A DNA stretch of 49,035 nucleotides from assembly GCA_024280395.1 (NCBI GenBank), contig JAJRQG010000012.1:1-49035 (forward strand), written 5' to 3'. Position numbers and translations under genes: made by a program. Of this stretch, positions 24,783 through 34,253 are shown one piece after another; the stretch's first letter is position 1, and every line of letters starts with the position of its first letter. Under the pieces are notes generated by a model. The model was not told the origin of the DNA, did not search any database, and saw nothing but the letters and a program-made list of their open reading frames with translations. Source of the stretch: Gammaproteobacteria bacterium (GTDB lineage Bacteria; Pseudomonadota; Gammaproteobacteria; Xanthomonadales; Marinicellaceae).

Positions 24783-27056
24783 ATGCTCTACCAAATAGAA
24801 AATGCTAATTACGATGATGTGAATGGGGTTATGGTAAAAAAGGGCAAAGAATACAAACTAACCAAAACCCAAAAGAATCTACTCAATTATTTAATTAAAA
24901 ACCCATGTACCATTCTATCCAAACAAACACTGATGGAAGAAGTTTGGAACCGAGTAGTTACCGAAAATTCTGTCGATCAAATTATTTCCTATTTACGCAA
25001 TTATTTGGAAGAAAACCCAGCAAAGCCCACCATTATTGTGACCCACTTTGGCAAAGGAATCAGCTTTGAGACACTGGCAGTAAAAATCAAGAAAGACTCA
25101 GGACAAACTAAAAAAAATAGTAATAACCTTTTGTGGTTAACCCTACTTATCACTTTGACTTTATTTTTTGTATATTGGATAAATAAGACCAACAACAATC
25201 CAGACACCGATATTTCTTCACAAGCGGCTCTAAGCAATAAGAAAATGCTCATTCTGCCCATAACTTTCAGTGATAAAAATATTGACTCTGTGGCGCAAAT
25301 CGGAATTCGCAGCTTGATGAAAACTACTTTTAACAATCTTGACTCAGAAGGACAATTGCTATTTGACAACACCAGTTTATCAGCCCAACAAGCGATAGAA
25401 AAACACTGGAGACTTGAAGATGACTTACTTGTTATTCGTTCAAACATCATAAAGAATGGTGAGATTTATGAGTCAATTATTGAGCTAAATGATGGCATCA
25501 ATACATACAAACCAATTCTCTTATCCGCCAATAACATTAACGATCTGGTCAATAATCAGATTGCCTATATTGCAGATTTTAGCCAGTCAATGACAGAAGA
25601 CAAGGACATCAATCTTCCAGATTTTACCAGTAATGATAAATATATTTTGGCATTGGGCTATAAAAAACTGGGCAACCTAGAAAAAGCCCAAAAGTTAATT
25701 AAAGAAATTCTTTATGAAGATGAAGAAAATCACCCAGTACGATTAAGTTTGGCAGAAATCCTCTATACAGAAAATGCCTACGATGAAAGCCTATCACAAC
25801 TTAACACATTAAAAGCTACTGATGCTTATCAAACCATGGCTGCCGAGATTGAATTGGGTATTGCTAAAGTTAACTATTCTAAAAAACTATTCGATCAAGG
25901 TATTGACGACTTAACCCTTTTTCAAGCCAAGCATAGCAATATAAGCGATATTAAAATTGCCAAAATCCAACTACAATTGGCAGATGCACATTTGGCATTG
26001 AGTCACCTTAAAACTGCCATGAAATTTTACAAACAATCAATAGCCAAAGTTGATGCCTTGTTAAATTCTTTTATTTTTGCTCAAAGTTACTTTGGTCAAG
26101 CCGAAATCTTATTGAAATCGTCACTAGATAGCAACGTATTTGAGCTGTACAAAAAAGCCTATGAAAATGCACTGTTGGCTCAAGATATTCCTTTTCAGAT
26201 TAAAGCTTTAAACAGGATGTCATTTATTTCCATGAACAATTATGAGTGGGAAAAAGCCATCAACCTAACTAAACAGGTCATTGCTTTACACGAAATGGGC
26301 AATGACAAAAACAATTTGGGCATAAGTTTGGGGACGTTGGTTGCAATTTTGAACCTTAGGGGAGAATTCACCCAAGCACAAGAGGTCAATGAACGTTTAG
26401 GAAAGATTGCCGCAGAAATAAATTCTGAAACTTTACATTTGCATTACTTGCACTACAAAGCGGTGTTGACCATGAACAATTTTGATTGGATTAGCGCCCA
26501 ACAACTCATTGATGAACAACTACAGCTAGCAAAGTCAGCGAAAAACTATAGCATGCAATTGAACAATACGTTTTTACAATTGGAATTGATTTTATTGAAA
26601 AAGGATTCAGGAAACTTCATGCCTGAGTGGGACAAAGGAGTTGCCGAAATCAAACAGTTGGGATTTGAACGTTATCAAGTGTATATGGATTTGTATCTGG
26701 CCCGTTATCTCGCCCTTATTGCAGATGACAAGAAAGCCATTAAACTGTTCAAAAATGTATCTGAAAGGGCATTACAATCCAAAGATATTAAGATATATGT
26801 TGATGCCCAAACCAGAATGGCAAAAGTGTTACTCAAATCCAGCCCAAAAGAGACACTGGATTTACTCAATAAGCTGGAGCAATACAACCCTCACCCCAAT
26901 CCCTACTTGGACGTAAAAGCCGAAGCACTGTATAAGTTGGGCAAAAAAATCGAAGCCTTGAGTATTCTCAATCAAGCCAAATTGGTTTATCACGAAAGTT
27001 GGACAGCTGAAAACCAAGCTTTATTAGAACTCATAAAAAAAGACCTAAAATCTTAA
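24783..27056 (+). CDS. CadC/ToxR-like membrane transcriptional regulator with a TPR sensor region
   Basis: The 757-residue protein begins with a winged-helix DNA-binding domain (5-100: KLTKTQKNLLNYLIKNPCTILSKQTLMEEVW, then NSVDQIISYLRNYL and the wing FGKGISFET). After a charged linker comes one membrane helix (115-133, LLWLTLLITLTLFFVYW). The remaining 620 residues lie outside the cytoplasm by the CadC model. They contain a domain to about 275 and then repeated helical pairs that look like tetratricopeptide repeats (for example LALGYKKLGNLEKAQKLIKEIL). It is a one-component regulator that binds DNA while membrane-anchored. Matching 11-bp-period repeats flank the gene on both sides, upstream of the LRR-like and beta-helix genes, its likely targets. 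Confidence 0.88.
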   Translation: MLYQIENANYDDVNGVMVKKGKEYKLTKTQKNLLNYLIKNPCTILSKQTLMEEVWNRVVTENSVDQIISYLRNYLEENPAKPTIIVTHFGKGISFETLAVKIKKDSGQTKKNSNNLLWLTLLITLTLFFVYWINKTNNNPDTDISSQAALSNKKMLILPITFSDKNIDSVAQIGIRSLMKTTFNNLDSEGQLLFDNTSLSAQQAIEKHWRLEDDLLVIRSNIIKNGEIYESIIELNDGINTYKPILLSANNINDLVNNQIAYIADFSQSMTEDKDINLPDFTSNDKYILALGYKKLGNLEKAQKLIKEILYEDEENHPVRLSLAEILYTENAYDESLSQLNTLKATDAYQTMAAEIELGIAKVNYSKKLFDQGIDDLTLFQAKHSNISDIKIAKIQLQLADAHLALSHLKTAMKFYKQSIAKVDALLNSFIFAQSYFGQAEILLKSSLDSNVFELYKKAYENALLAQDIPFQIKALNRMSFISMNNYEWEKAINLTKQVIALHEMGNDKNNLGISLGTLVAILNLRGEFTQAQEVNERLGKIAAEINSETLHLHYLHYKAVLTMNNFDWISAQQLIDEQLQLAKSAKNYSMQLNNTFLQLELILLKKDSGNFMPEWDKGVAEIKQLGFERYQVYMDLYLARYLALIADDKKAIKLFKNVSERALQSKDIKIYVDAQTRMAKVLLKSSPKETLDLLNKLEQYNPHPNPYLDVKAEALYKLGKKIEALSILNQAKLVYHESWTAENQALLELIKKDLKS

Positions 27057-27079
27057 TTTTTCTTTAATTTTTTCACTTT

Positions 27080-27108
27080 CTCATAAATTTCTCATAACTT
27101 TCTCAGAA
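27080..27108 (+). promoter_or_regulatory. Three direct heptamer repeats with an 11-bp period, probable operator of the beta-helix gene
   Basis: CTCATAA (27080-27086), CTCATAA (27091-27097) and CTCAGAA (27102-27108) are separated by four bases each. The last two heptamers and their spacer are identical to those in the site at 24621-24660, and both sites have the same orientation relative to the gene they precede. It ends 54 bases before the beta-helix start codon. Confidence 0.7.
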
Positions 27109-27162
27109 TTGAGCCTAACACAATAAGGTAAACTAAGAGGACTTACAACAGATGGGAAAAAC

Positions 27163-27948
27163 ATGAAAACTCGACTATTAATACTTTTATTGTCCTGCAA
27201 TTACTTGTCAATCGCTATTGCAGTGAATGGCGTTATAGAAATCAACCAAACCTGTGCTACTCAACTGGGGTGTTTTAGTGGTGATTCTGCGGGATTCCCT
27301 GTAAGGATAAATGGAAATGCCGGAAGCAGCTATAGGCTTACAAGCAACCTGGTTGTTCCTAGCATAACTCAAGATGGCATAAATATTACTGCCCCAAATA
27401 TTGAAATTGATTTGAACGGTTTTGCTATCATGGGCATTGATTGTGTTGGAGTAACGACAAGTTGTAAACCCCCAACAAGAAGTTTTGGGGATGGAATCAC
27501 CACAGCAGATTCCAGTTACCACTCTATTTCTATTAAAAATGGTAGTATTCTTGGAATGGGGAGACGTGGCGTTTATTTATCAGGTGAAAATTCAAAAATT
27601 GAAAATGTGACTTCGAAGTGGAACGGAGCTGATTCCCTATCTATAGGACTGCTTGTAGGTGATTATGGAAAAATTAACAACTGTACAGTAATAGGAAATA
27701 TTAAAGGCATTGAATTCTCAAATGGAGCAATAATAAGCAATAATATTGTTTCAAATAATAATACTGGTATAACAGGACTCCTACAGTCTATGGTGAACAA
27801 CAATATCATCATTTCAAATACAAATACGGGGCTGAGCCTAGGAACAACATCAGCTTACAAAGATAATGTTATTGATGGTAATGGCACAGCTATAAGCGGA
27901 GGTATTGATGCAGGTGGAAATATTTGTGGTACTTCAATATGCCCATAA
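27163..27948 (+). CDS. Exported right-handed parallel beta-helix protein
   Basis: The 261-residue product has a signal peptide (1-20, cut after SIAIA). Its body is made of short strands and Asn/Gly turns (NIEIDLNGFAIMGI, SISIKNGSILGMG, SKIENVTSKW, GKINNCTVIGN, IISNNIVSNNNTGI), the signature of a pectate-lyase-like parallel beta-helix with NosD-type repeats. Several cysteines near the ends may form capping disulfides. There is no clear catalytic site, so it could be a polysaccharide-binding or adhesive protein. It follows a probable operator of the CadC-like regulator, and its stop overlaps the start of the next gene by ten bases. Confidence 0.82.
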   Translation: MKTRLLILLLSCNYLSIAIAVNGVIEINQTCATQLGCFSGDSAGFPVRINGNAGSSYRLTSNLVVPSITQDGINITAPNIEIDLNGFAIMGIDCVGVTTSCKPPTRSFGDGITTADSSYHSISIKNGSILGMGRRGVYLSGENSKIENVTSKWNGADSLSIGLLVGDYGKINNCTVIGNIKGIEFSNGAIISNNIVSNNNTGITGLLQSMVNNNIIISNTNTGLSLGTTSAYKDNVIDGNGTAISGGIDAGGNICGTSICP

Positions 27949-28739
27949 GAATAGTGTCTTCAATTACGGTATTGCTATTGTGCCTTGTATCATCTGTTTT
28001 CGCACAAACCACCACTGTTTTAACTGAAATTCGGTTGGTTTCTGACATTGACAGTGCCATGCCTGGAAGTTCTGGAGATGTTTACAACAGTGATGATAGC
28101 ATTATTGCCTTTTCTCTTGGCAGTAACACCGCAACAACCACCAATGATTTGGGTACGCTAGACCAAACTGGCATTGATGGTTTCCATAGAACTGGAGATG
28201 GCTGTGGTGATTCCATCTACAGTCTAGACACTGCGACTGTGATTGCTGGAACAGCCATGCGCCCATCTGATGTGTTTACCGCAGCAGGAACCAAAGTATT
28301 GGACGCATCTTCAGCTGGCATACCAGATGGCATCAACATTAATGCCATTAGTCGTGATCCAGAAACTTGTGATTTGTTATTTTCTATTGACAGCATTGCC
28401 TCTTTGGGCGGCACGGCTTATAAAACCGATGACATTATTCGCTTTAACGGTTCGGTTTTTAGCCTATATCAAGCAACCAATTTGAATGTAAATATTGATG
28501 CACTGCACATTTTATCTACAGAACGACTATTGATTAGCACAGATGTAGGAGAGTCTTTGCCTGATGTTGATGCCTTGGATGAGGAAGTATTTGAAATAAA
28601 TACGGGTATCACACCTTTTCAGTTGCTCAGTTTCGAACCATCTGCATTCAACACATCATGGCAAGCCGCAGACCTAAATGCCTTATGGGCATTGCCCAAA
28701 CCTACCGAAGATTTCATGTTTGCAGATGGTTTTGAATGA
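27939..28739 (+). CDS. Exported protein of unknown function with C-terminal GFE tail
   Basis: From the ATG at 27939 the product has 266 residues with a signal peptide (VSSITVLLLCLVSSVFA). A TTG at 27924 would add five residues and is less likely. The mature protein is acidic and strand-rich, with repeated Asp-rich turns and phrases such as GDVYNSDDSIIAFSLG and AISRDPETCDLLFSIDS, which resemble beta-propeller blades. It ends in EDFMFADGFE. I do not recognise a family. It overlaps the beta-helix gene and so should share its control by the CadC-like regulator. Confidence 0.78.
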   Translation: MPIRIVSSITVLLLCLVSSVFAQTTTVLTEIRLVSDIDSAMPGSSGDVYNSDDSIIAFSLGSNTATTTNDLGTLDQTGIDGFHRTGDGCGDSIYSLDTATVIAGTAMRPSDVFTAAGTKVLDASSAGIPDGININAISRDPETCDLLFSIDSIASLGGTAYKTDDIIRFNGSVFSLYQATNLNVNIDALHILSTERLLISTDVGESLPDVDALDEEVFEINTGITPFQLLSFEPSAFNTSWQAADLNALWALPKPTEDFMFADGFE

Positions 28740-28866
28740 AATCGGCCTGATAAACACATTTATAAATAGGTCTCCAATAGCAATCTATTGCAGTATAAGG
28801 TAATATTTAACTTTTGAAATTGCCACAACCTATGCGCTATAAAGATTGCTCTCTATTGGAACCAAC

Positions 28867-30336
28867 ATGAATAAATGCGTACTTTACATCCTCCTTTTAT
28901 TTCAAACTTTTGTCGCATTTAGCGCACAAGAAATTGAAGACTCGGTTGTCAAAATATTCGCAGCGAAACAATCGCACAATTTTAATGAGCCCTGGAAAAG
29001 CAACAGTATACGACGTTCATATGCAACAGGTTTCATCATTGATAACAACCGCATTCTTACCAATGCCCATGCAGTTTCCAATGCCCGATACATTCAAGTA
29101 AGGTTTGGTAATGATCCAAGGAAAAAGGATGTCGAACTTGAATACATTTCAGATGATTATGATTTAGCCATCTTAAAATTTTCTGATACAATTGATATTC
29201 CAAAAATCAAACCATTGAAATTTTCTGATTCACTAAAGCTAAAAGAGAAAGTGGTGGTTTATGGTTATCCCATGGGAGGTGATAAGCTAAGTATTACTGA
29301 AGGAATTATTTCACGAATCCAATTACACACTTACGCTTTTTCACAAAAGAAATATACCACCATGCAAACCGATGCTGCAATAAACCCAGGCAACAGCGGC
29401 GGCCCAGTTTTGCTTAATGGTAAAGTTATTGGCGTAGCCTTCCAAGGCATATCTCGCGCGAATAGTATCGGCTATATGATCCCCTCCCATATTGTCAAAC
29501 ACTTCTTAGAAGACATTAAAGACAAAAAATACGATGGTATTCCGGCTTTAGGTATTAAATGGATGCCGTTAGAAAGTAGTATCCACCGCAATATGCTGGG
29601 TATGCAAACCAATGAAACCGGTATTTTAATCAAAAAAATCAACCCATCTGCAAAAATAAATAAAGTTTTAAAACAGAATGATGTCATCTTAAGCATTGAA
29701 AATTATGATATTGGCATTGATGGCAGCATTCAATTCAACAACAATGCCAGAATTGGCTTTGGTTCTATTTTGGAATATAAAAAATTTGGCGACAACATTA
29801 AAATCAAATTTTTGAGAGATGGTAAACGGCAAAGTATAACTTTTCAATTAGAAAAGCCCGACAAAAAAGCCGTGGTCGATGTATATAAAAGTGACACGCC
29901 TCCCTCCTATTTTATCACCTCTGGTTTTGTCTTTGAGAAACTAAGTATCAACTACATCAATCAATACAACGCCAAACTTCGTAATCCCGCATACACACCT
30001 TATGATTTAATCAAATTAATTGATGACTATCCAGAAGGCGTCGATGAAATTGTGTTTATCGTTACCGTGCTTCCAGATGTTTCCAATGAAGGGTATCAAA
30101 ATTTACGCAATATTGCGATCAAAGAAATCAATGGTGAAAAAATCATTGATTTCCAAGACTTCATTCATAAAATTAAAGAAAAAAGGTACGCCGTATTAAC
30201 AGATTTCAAGGACAATTCCTTTGTAATCGACAATGAATTGTCAGAGAAAAGAGATTCCAAAATCAAAGAGATTTATAATATTTCATCGCTTTTATCTAAA
30301 GATTTAGTTAGCTTGAACTCTAACAATGTTGAATGA
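28867..30336 (+). CDS. Deg/HtrA-like serine protease with PDZ-like region
   Basis: The start at 28867 gives a signal peptide (1-20, cut after AFSA) and 489 residues. The trypsin-like triad is clear: His68 in ILTNAHAV, Asp99 in DDYDLAIL and Ser177 in NPGNSGGPV. A PDZ-like domain follows (about 220-330, ILIKKINPSAKINKVLKQNDVILSI). A further region of about 150 residues has a second partial PDZ-like segment (IAIKEINGEKIIDFQDF). The layout resembles plant-type Deg9 and related bacterial proteases more than DegP. It should act in the periplasm on damaged or specific substrates. Its end overlaps the GNAT gene by eleven bases. Confidence 0.9.
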   Translation: MNKCVLYILLLFQTFVAFSAQEIEDSVVKIFAAKQSHNFNEPWKSNSIRRSYATGFIIDNNRILTNAHAVSNARYIQVRFGNDPRKKDVELEYISDDYDLAILKFSDTIDIPKIKPLKFSDSLKLKEKVVVYGYPMGGDKLSITEGIISRIQLHTYAFSQKKYTTMQTDAAINPGNSGGPVLLNGKVIGVAFQGISRANSIGYMIPSHIVKHFLEDIKDKKYDGIPALGIKWMPLESSIHRNMLGMQTNETGILIKKINPSAKINKVLKQNDVILSIENYDIGIDGSIQFNNNARIGFGSILEYKKFGDNIKIKFLRDGKRQSITFQLEKPDKKAVVDVYKSDTPPSYFITSGFVFEKLSINYINQYNAKLRNPAYTPYDLIKLIDDYPEGVDEIVFIVTVLPDVSNEGYQNLRNIAIKEINGEKIIDFQDFIHKIKEKRYAVLTDFKDNSFVIDNELSEKRDSKIKEIYNISSLLSKDLVSLNSNNVE

Positions 30337-30850
30337 GCTTGCAAAGATTTCTTTAGTTACTCTGCTTGATATTGAACACTTGAAATCAATAGGAAAACGT
30401 ACGTTCTATGAAACATTTGTAAAGTCCAATAGCAAAGAGGATATGCAGAAATATTTAGCTGATAACTTTTCTACGCAAATATTAACTTCCGAACTAAACA
30501 ATCCTACTTCGCAATTCTATTTCGCAAGAGTGAACAACCAAGTTATAGGCTATTTAAAGATCAACTGGGCACAATCACAAACCGAAACCAACCATGACAA
30601 TGCTTTAGAAATTGAAAGAATCTATGTTTTGAAAGAATATTTAGGCAAGCAAGTTGGAAAAATTTTATACAACAAAGCTTTGCAGGTAGCTCAAGACAAA
30701 ACCCTAGAATACGTTTGGCTAGGGGTTTGGGAACACAATCCCAGAGCAATAAGGTTTTATGAAAAAAATGGCTTTGTCATCTTTGACAAACACACCTTTA
30801 CAGTTGGCACTGATGATCAAATAGATTTACTCATGAAGTTAAAACTATAA
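30326..30850 (+). CDS. GNAT-family N-acetyltransferase
   Basis: The 174-residue protein shows the acetyl-CoA-binding core: the strand NALEIERIYVLKEYLGKQVGKILYNKAL (motif A, with a loosened Q/RxxGxG loop) and the C-terminal WLGVWEHNPRAIRFYEKNGFV (motif B). This form is close to the PaiA/spermidine-acetyltransferase-like branch, but the substrate is unknown. It is coupled to the protease gene by overlap and encodes a cytoplasmic enzyme. Confidence 0.9.
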   Translation: MLNELAKISLVTLLDIEHLKSIGKRTFYETFVKSNSKEDMQKYLADNFSTQILTSELNNPTSQFYFARVNNQVIGYLKINWAQSQTETNHDNALEIERIYVLKEYLGKQVGKILYNKALQVAQDKTLEYVWLGVWEHNPRAIRFYEKNGFVIFDKHTFTVGTDDQIDLLMKLKL

Positions 30851-30920
30851 ATTAAAATTGTTTAAAGATATAAGTGTTAGTTGTATAATCTTATCCCATT
30901 AAGAACCATTCAAATTTATC

Positions 30921-33515
30921 ATGATGAATACCAAATACCGCAAAACATTACCACATTCAAAACTAGATTATTTTGATACACAACAAGCAGTAGAGGACAT
31001 CCAAACAGGTGCTTATGCCAAAATGCCGTACACTTCTAAAGTATTGGCAGAAAACTTGGTTCGTCGCTGTCCAGCTGAAACATTAACCGCTTCCTTAGAA
31101 CAGCTCATTGAGCGGAAAACAGATTTAGATTTCCCGTGGTTTCCTGCAAGAGTCGTGTGTCATGATATTCTAGGACAAACTGCCTTTGTAGATTTGGCAG
31201 GACTACGCGATGCAATTGCCGATAAAGGCGGTGATCCTGCGCAGATTAACCCTGTTGTGCCTACTCAATTAATTGTTGATCATTCTCTTGCAGTAGAGCA
31301 TGCTGGTTTTGAAAAAGACGCATTTGAAAAAAATCGTGTCATTGAAGACCGAAGAAATGAACACCGGTTCCATTTCATTGATTGGTGCAAAACAGCATTC
31401 AAAAATGTCAATGTTGTCCCTCCAGGCAATGGCATCATGCACCAAATTAATTTAGAACGCATGTCGCCTGTTATTCAAGCGCGAGATGGTGTGGCCTTTC
31501 CTGATACACTCGTTGGTACCGATTCTCACACACCCATGGTTGATGCCTTAGGTGTTATAGCAATCGGCGTTGGAGGCCTGGAAGCTGAAAGTGTTATGCT
31601 GGGTCGTCCATCTTATATGCGACTACCAGATATTATCGGTGTCGAGCTCACAGGTAAACCACAAGAAGGCATCACCAGTACCGATATAGTTTTGGCGATT
31701 ACCGAATTTTTACGCAACCAAAAAGTAGTTTCATCTTTTTTAGAATTTTATGGTGAAGGTGCTGCAGCCTTAACTCTTGGGGACCGTGCAACCATATCCA
31801 ATATGACCCCAGAATTTGGCGCCACTGCTGCGATGTTTTCTATTGACCAACAAACCATAGATTACCTGCGATTAACAGGACGCGAAGAAGAACAAATTAA
31901 ACTGGTCGAAACCTATGCCAAGCAAACGGGTCTGTGGGCAGATGCAATGGTTGATGCCGAATACGAACGCGTGCTTACTTTTAATTTATCATCAGTTGAC
32001 CGCACGCTTGCAGGCCCTTCTAATCCTCATACTCGTTTAGCTGTCAAAGATTTATCGGCAAAAGGCATTACTGGCGATTACAGTTATCAAGAAGGACAAA
32101 TGCCAGATGGCGCTTGCATTATTGCAGCCATTACTTCTTGTACCAATACCAGTAATCCGCGCAATATGATAGCCGCAGGATTAATTGCCCGCAATGCCAA
32201 TAAATTGGGCTTAACCCGTAAACCATGGGTTAAAACTTCTCTAGCTCCAGGCTCAAAAGCAGTAACACTGTATTTAGAAGAAGCCAATTTATTACCCGAA
32301 CTCGAACAACTCGGGTTTGGCGTAGTAGGTTATGCCTGTACATCATGCAATGGCATGAGTGGAGCATTGGATCCAAAACTCAAACATGAAATTGAAGAAA
32401 GAGAGCTTTACACCACTGCGGTTCTTTCAGGCAACCGTAACTTTGATGGACGTATTCATCCACATGCTGAACAGGCTTTCCTTGCCTCTCCACCATTGGT
32501 CGTGGCTTATGCCATTGCCGGCTCCATTCGGTTTGACATTGAAAAAGATATTCTCGGTTATGATAAAGACCGCAATCCAATCATATTAAAAGACATCTGG
32601 CCAACTGATGAAGAAATCAACAAAGTCATAGCCCAAAGTGTAAAGCCTGAACATTTCACCAAGGTATATGAACCCATGTTCAAACTCAACGTCACTAGCG
32701 ACAATGATACCAAACCACTGTATGACTGGAATGAAAAAAGCACCTATATTCGCCGCCCACCCTATTGGGAAGGCGCATTAGCTGCCAAACGTACCATGAA
32801 AGGCATGCGACCACTGGCAGTACTCGGTGACAACATAACCACCGATCACCTTTCACCCTCCAATGCCATCCAACTATCCAGTGCAGCAGGTGCATACCTT
32901 GACAAAATGGGCTTGCCCGAAGTGGACTTTAACTCCTATGCAACACACCGTGGCGATCACCTCACCGCCCAACGTGCCACATTTGCCAACCCAAAATTAT
33001 TTAACGAAATGGTCAAAGATGAACACGGAGAAACCATCCAAGGTTCACTTGCCAGATTAGAACCCGAAGGCACACAAATGCGTATGTGGGAAACCATAGA
33101 AACTTATATGAAAAGAAAGCAACCGTTAATCATTGTTGCCGGCAAAGACTATGGGCAAGGCTCCTCAAGAGATTGGGCAGCCAAAGGCGTTCGATTGGCA
33201 GGAATTGAAGTACTACTCGCCGAAGGATTCGAACGTATCCACCGCACAAACTTACTGGGCATGGGTGTATTGCCATTAGAATTCACCAACAATGAAAACC
33301 GAAAAACCTATAACATAGACGGCACAGAGACCTACGATGTCCAAGGTGAAATTTTACCCAATTCCGAAATGTCGGTTATTATGACACGTAAAAATGGTGA
33401 ACAAGAAACTATACCCGTTAAATGCCGACTAGATACTGCCGATGAAGTTTTGGTTTATGAAGCTGGTGGGGTGTTGCAGAGATTTGCAAATGAGTTTTTG
33501 AAAGAAAAAAATTAA
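30921..33515 (+). CDS. acnD: Fe/S-dependent 2-methylisocitrate dehydratase AcnD (aconitase family)
   Basis: The 864-residue protein has the length and N-terminus (YRKTLPHSKLDYFDTQQAV, YTSKVLAENLVRRC) typical of AcnD rather than AcnA. The 4Fe-4S ligands are Cys407 (TSCTNTSNP) and Cys473 and Cys476 (ACTSCNGMSG). The substrate-binding stretches VGTDSHTPM and GQGSSRDWAAKG are intact. AcnD dehydrates 2-methylcitrate in the methylcitrate cycle and can also act on citrate. It is usually next to prpC and prpF; neither is here, so it may serve as an aconitase. A second ATG at 30924 is equally possible as the start. Confidence 0.88.
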   Translation: MMNTKYRKTLPHSKLDYFDTQQAVEDIQTGAYAKMPYTSKVLAENLVRRCPAETLTASLEQLIERKTDLDFPWFPARVVCHDILGQTAFVDLAGLRDAIADKGGDPAQINPVVPTQLIVDHSLAVEHAGFEKDAFEKNRVIEDRRNEHRFHFIDWCKTAFKNVNVVPPGNGIMHQINLERMSPVIQARDGVAFPDTLVGTDSHTPMVDALGVIAIGVGGLEAESVMLGRPSYMRLPDIIGVELTGKPQEGITSTDIVLAITEFLRNQKVVSSFLEFYGEGAAALTLGDRATISNMTPEFGATAAMFSIDQQTIDYLRLTGREEEQIKLVETYAKQTGLWADAMVDAEYERVLTFNLSSVDRTLAGPSNPHTRLAVKDLSAKGITGDYSYQEGQMPDGACIIAAITSCTNTSNPRNMIAAGLIARNANKLGLTRKPWVKTSLAPGSKAVTLYLEEANLLPELEQLGFGVVGYACTSCNGMSGALDPKLKHEIEERELYTTAVLSGNRNFDGRIHPHAEQAFLASPPLVVAYAIAGSIRFDIEKDILGYDKDRNPIILKDIWPTDEEINKVIAQSVKPEHFTKVYEPMFKLNVTSDNDTKPLYDWNEKSTYIRRPPYWEGALAAKRTMKGMRPLAVLGDNITTDHLSPSNAIQLSSAAGAYLDKMGLPEVDFNSYATHRGDHLTAQRATFANPKLFNEMVKDEHGETIQGSLARLEPEGTQMRMWETIETYMKRKQPLIIVAGKDYGQGSSRDWAAKGVRLAGIEVLLAEGFERIHRTNLLGMGVLPLEFTNNENRKTYNIDGTETYDVQGEILPNSEMSVIMTRKNGEQETIPVKCRLDTADEVLVYEAGGVLQRFANEFLKEKN

Positions 33516-33593
33516 GAGAAGTAATGCGAAGGGCGTGAAGTTAAAAAAATGTGATAAAATCAAATTTTTCTATAATAAATGGAGAATAAACAC

Positions 33594-34166
33594 ATGCATA
33601 TAAGAACCAAAAGTAAACTGAAAACAAATAAACTGATTTTGTTTGTTTTTCTTATATTTATTACAGAATATGCACTTGCTCAAACAAATAAGCTTGAGGC
33701 AATTGTTGCTAAGAAAGCACCGAGTTGGAATGTAGCATTTCAGAAAGATTTTGGGGTGGGTAGGGGTACGATTAGAGAATTTCTCCCTAAGAGAGAAAAA
33801 ATAAAAAAATGGAAACATCTAGCAACAATACAGTTTATTGAAGGAGAAAGTCTGTCACCTATAGAGTTCATGCAAACTTTAAAAGTAAAAATGACCAAAA
33901 GGTGTAAAGACACCAAATGGAATATTATTAATGAAACAAAATACACCATCACTTATGAATGGAGTATCGATTCTTGCAAAAAAAATAAAGACCAGCATGA
34001 AATTGCTAGAATTTTACAAGGAAATGATGGCTTGCATCGCATAGCTTATACTGAAAAGAAGAGTGAAATGGATATGAACAACAAAAAGATTTGGCTTTCA
34101 GTAATCTATGATGCATATGTTGCAAAAGGAAGTCCAGATAATCCAGTAAATTTGGAATCTCATTAA
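33594..34166 (+). CDS. Small exported protein of unknown function
   Basis: The start at 33594 is preferred because GGAG lies nine bases upstream, inside the alternative ATG at 33579. It gives 190 residues with a basic N-terminus and a hydrophobic segment (LILFVFLIFITEYALA). The mature part is Lys-rich, with two cysteines (KRCKDTKW and DSCKKNK) that could form a disulfide and alternating strands such as LATIQFIEGESLSPIEFM and KYTITYEWSID. I know no named family for it. It stands alone after acnD, with no terminator seen. Confidence 0.7.
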   Translation: MHIRTKSKLKTNKLILFVFLIFITEYALAQTNKLEAIVAKKAPSWNVAFQKDFGVGRGTIREFLPKREKIKKWKHLATIQFIEGESLSPIEFMQTLKVKMTKRCKDTKWNIINETKYTITYEWSIDSCKKNKDQHEIARILQGNDGLHRIAYTEKKSEMDMNNKKIWLSVIYDAYVAKGSPDNPVNLESH

Positions 34167-34253
34167 AAGTTATAGAAGCAGATCAAATCAATTTACTTAT
34201 TATACTTCCATCAAAACCGACATAAGATCAACATCTATATCTGCTAGGTTTTC

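Noticed and set aside
30921-33515. AcnA (ordinary aconitase) as the name of the Fe/S hydratase
   Set aside because: The N-terminal sequence and the 864-residue length follow AcnD, although aconitase activity remains possible.
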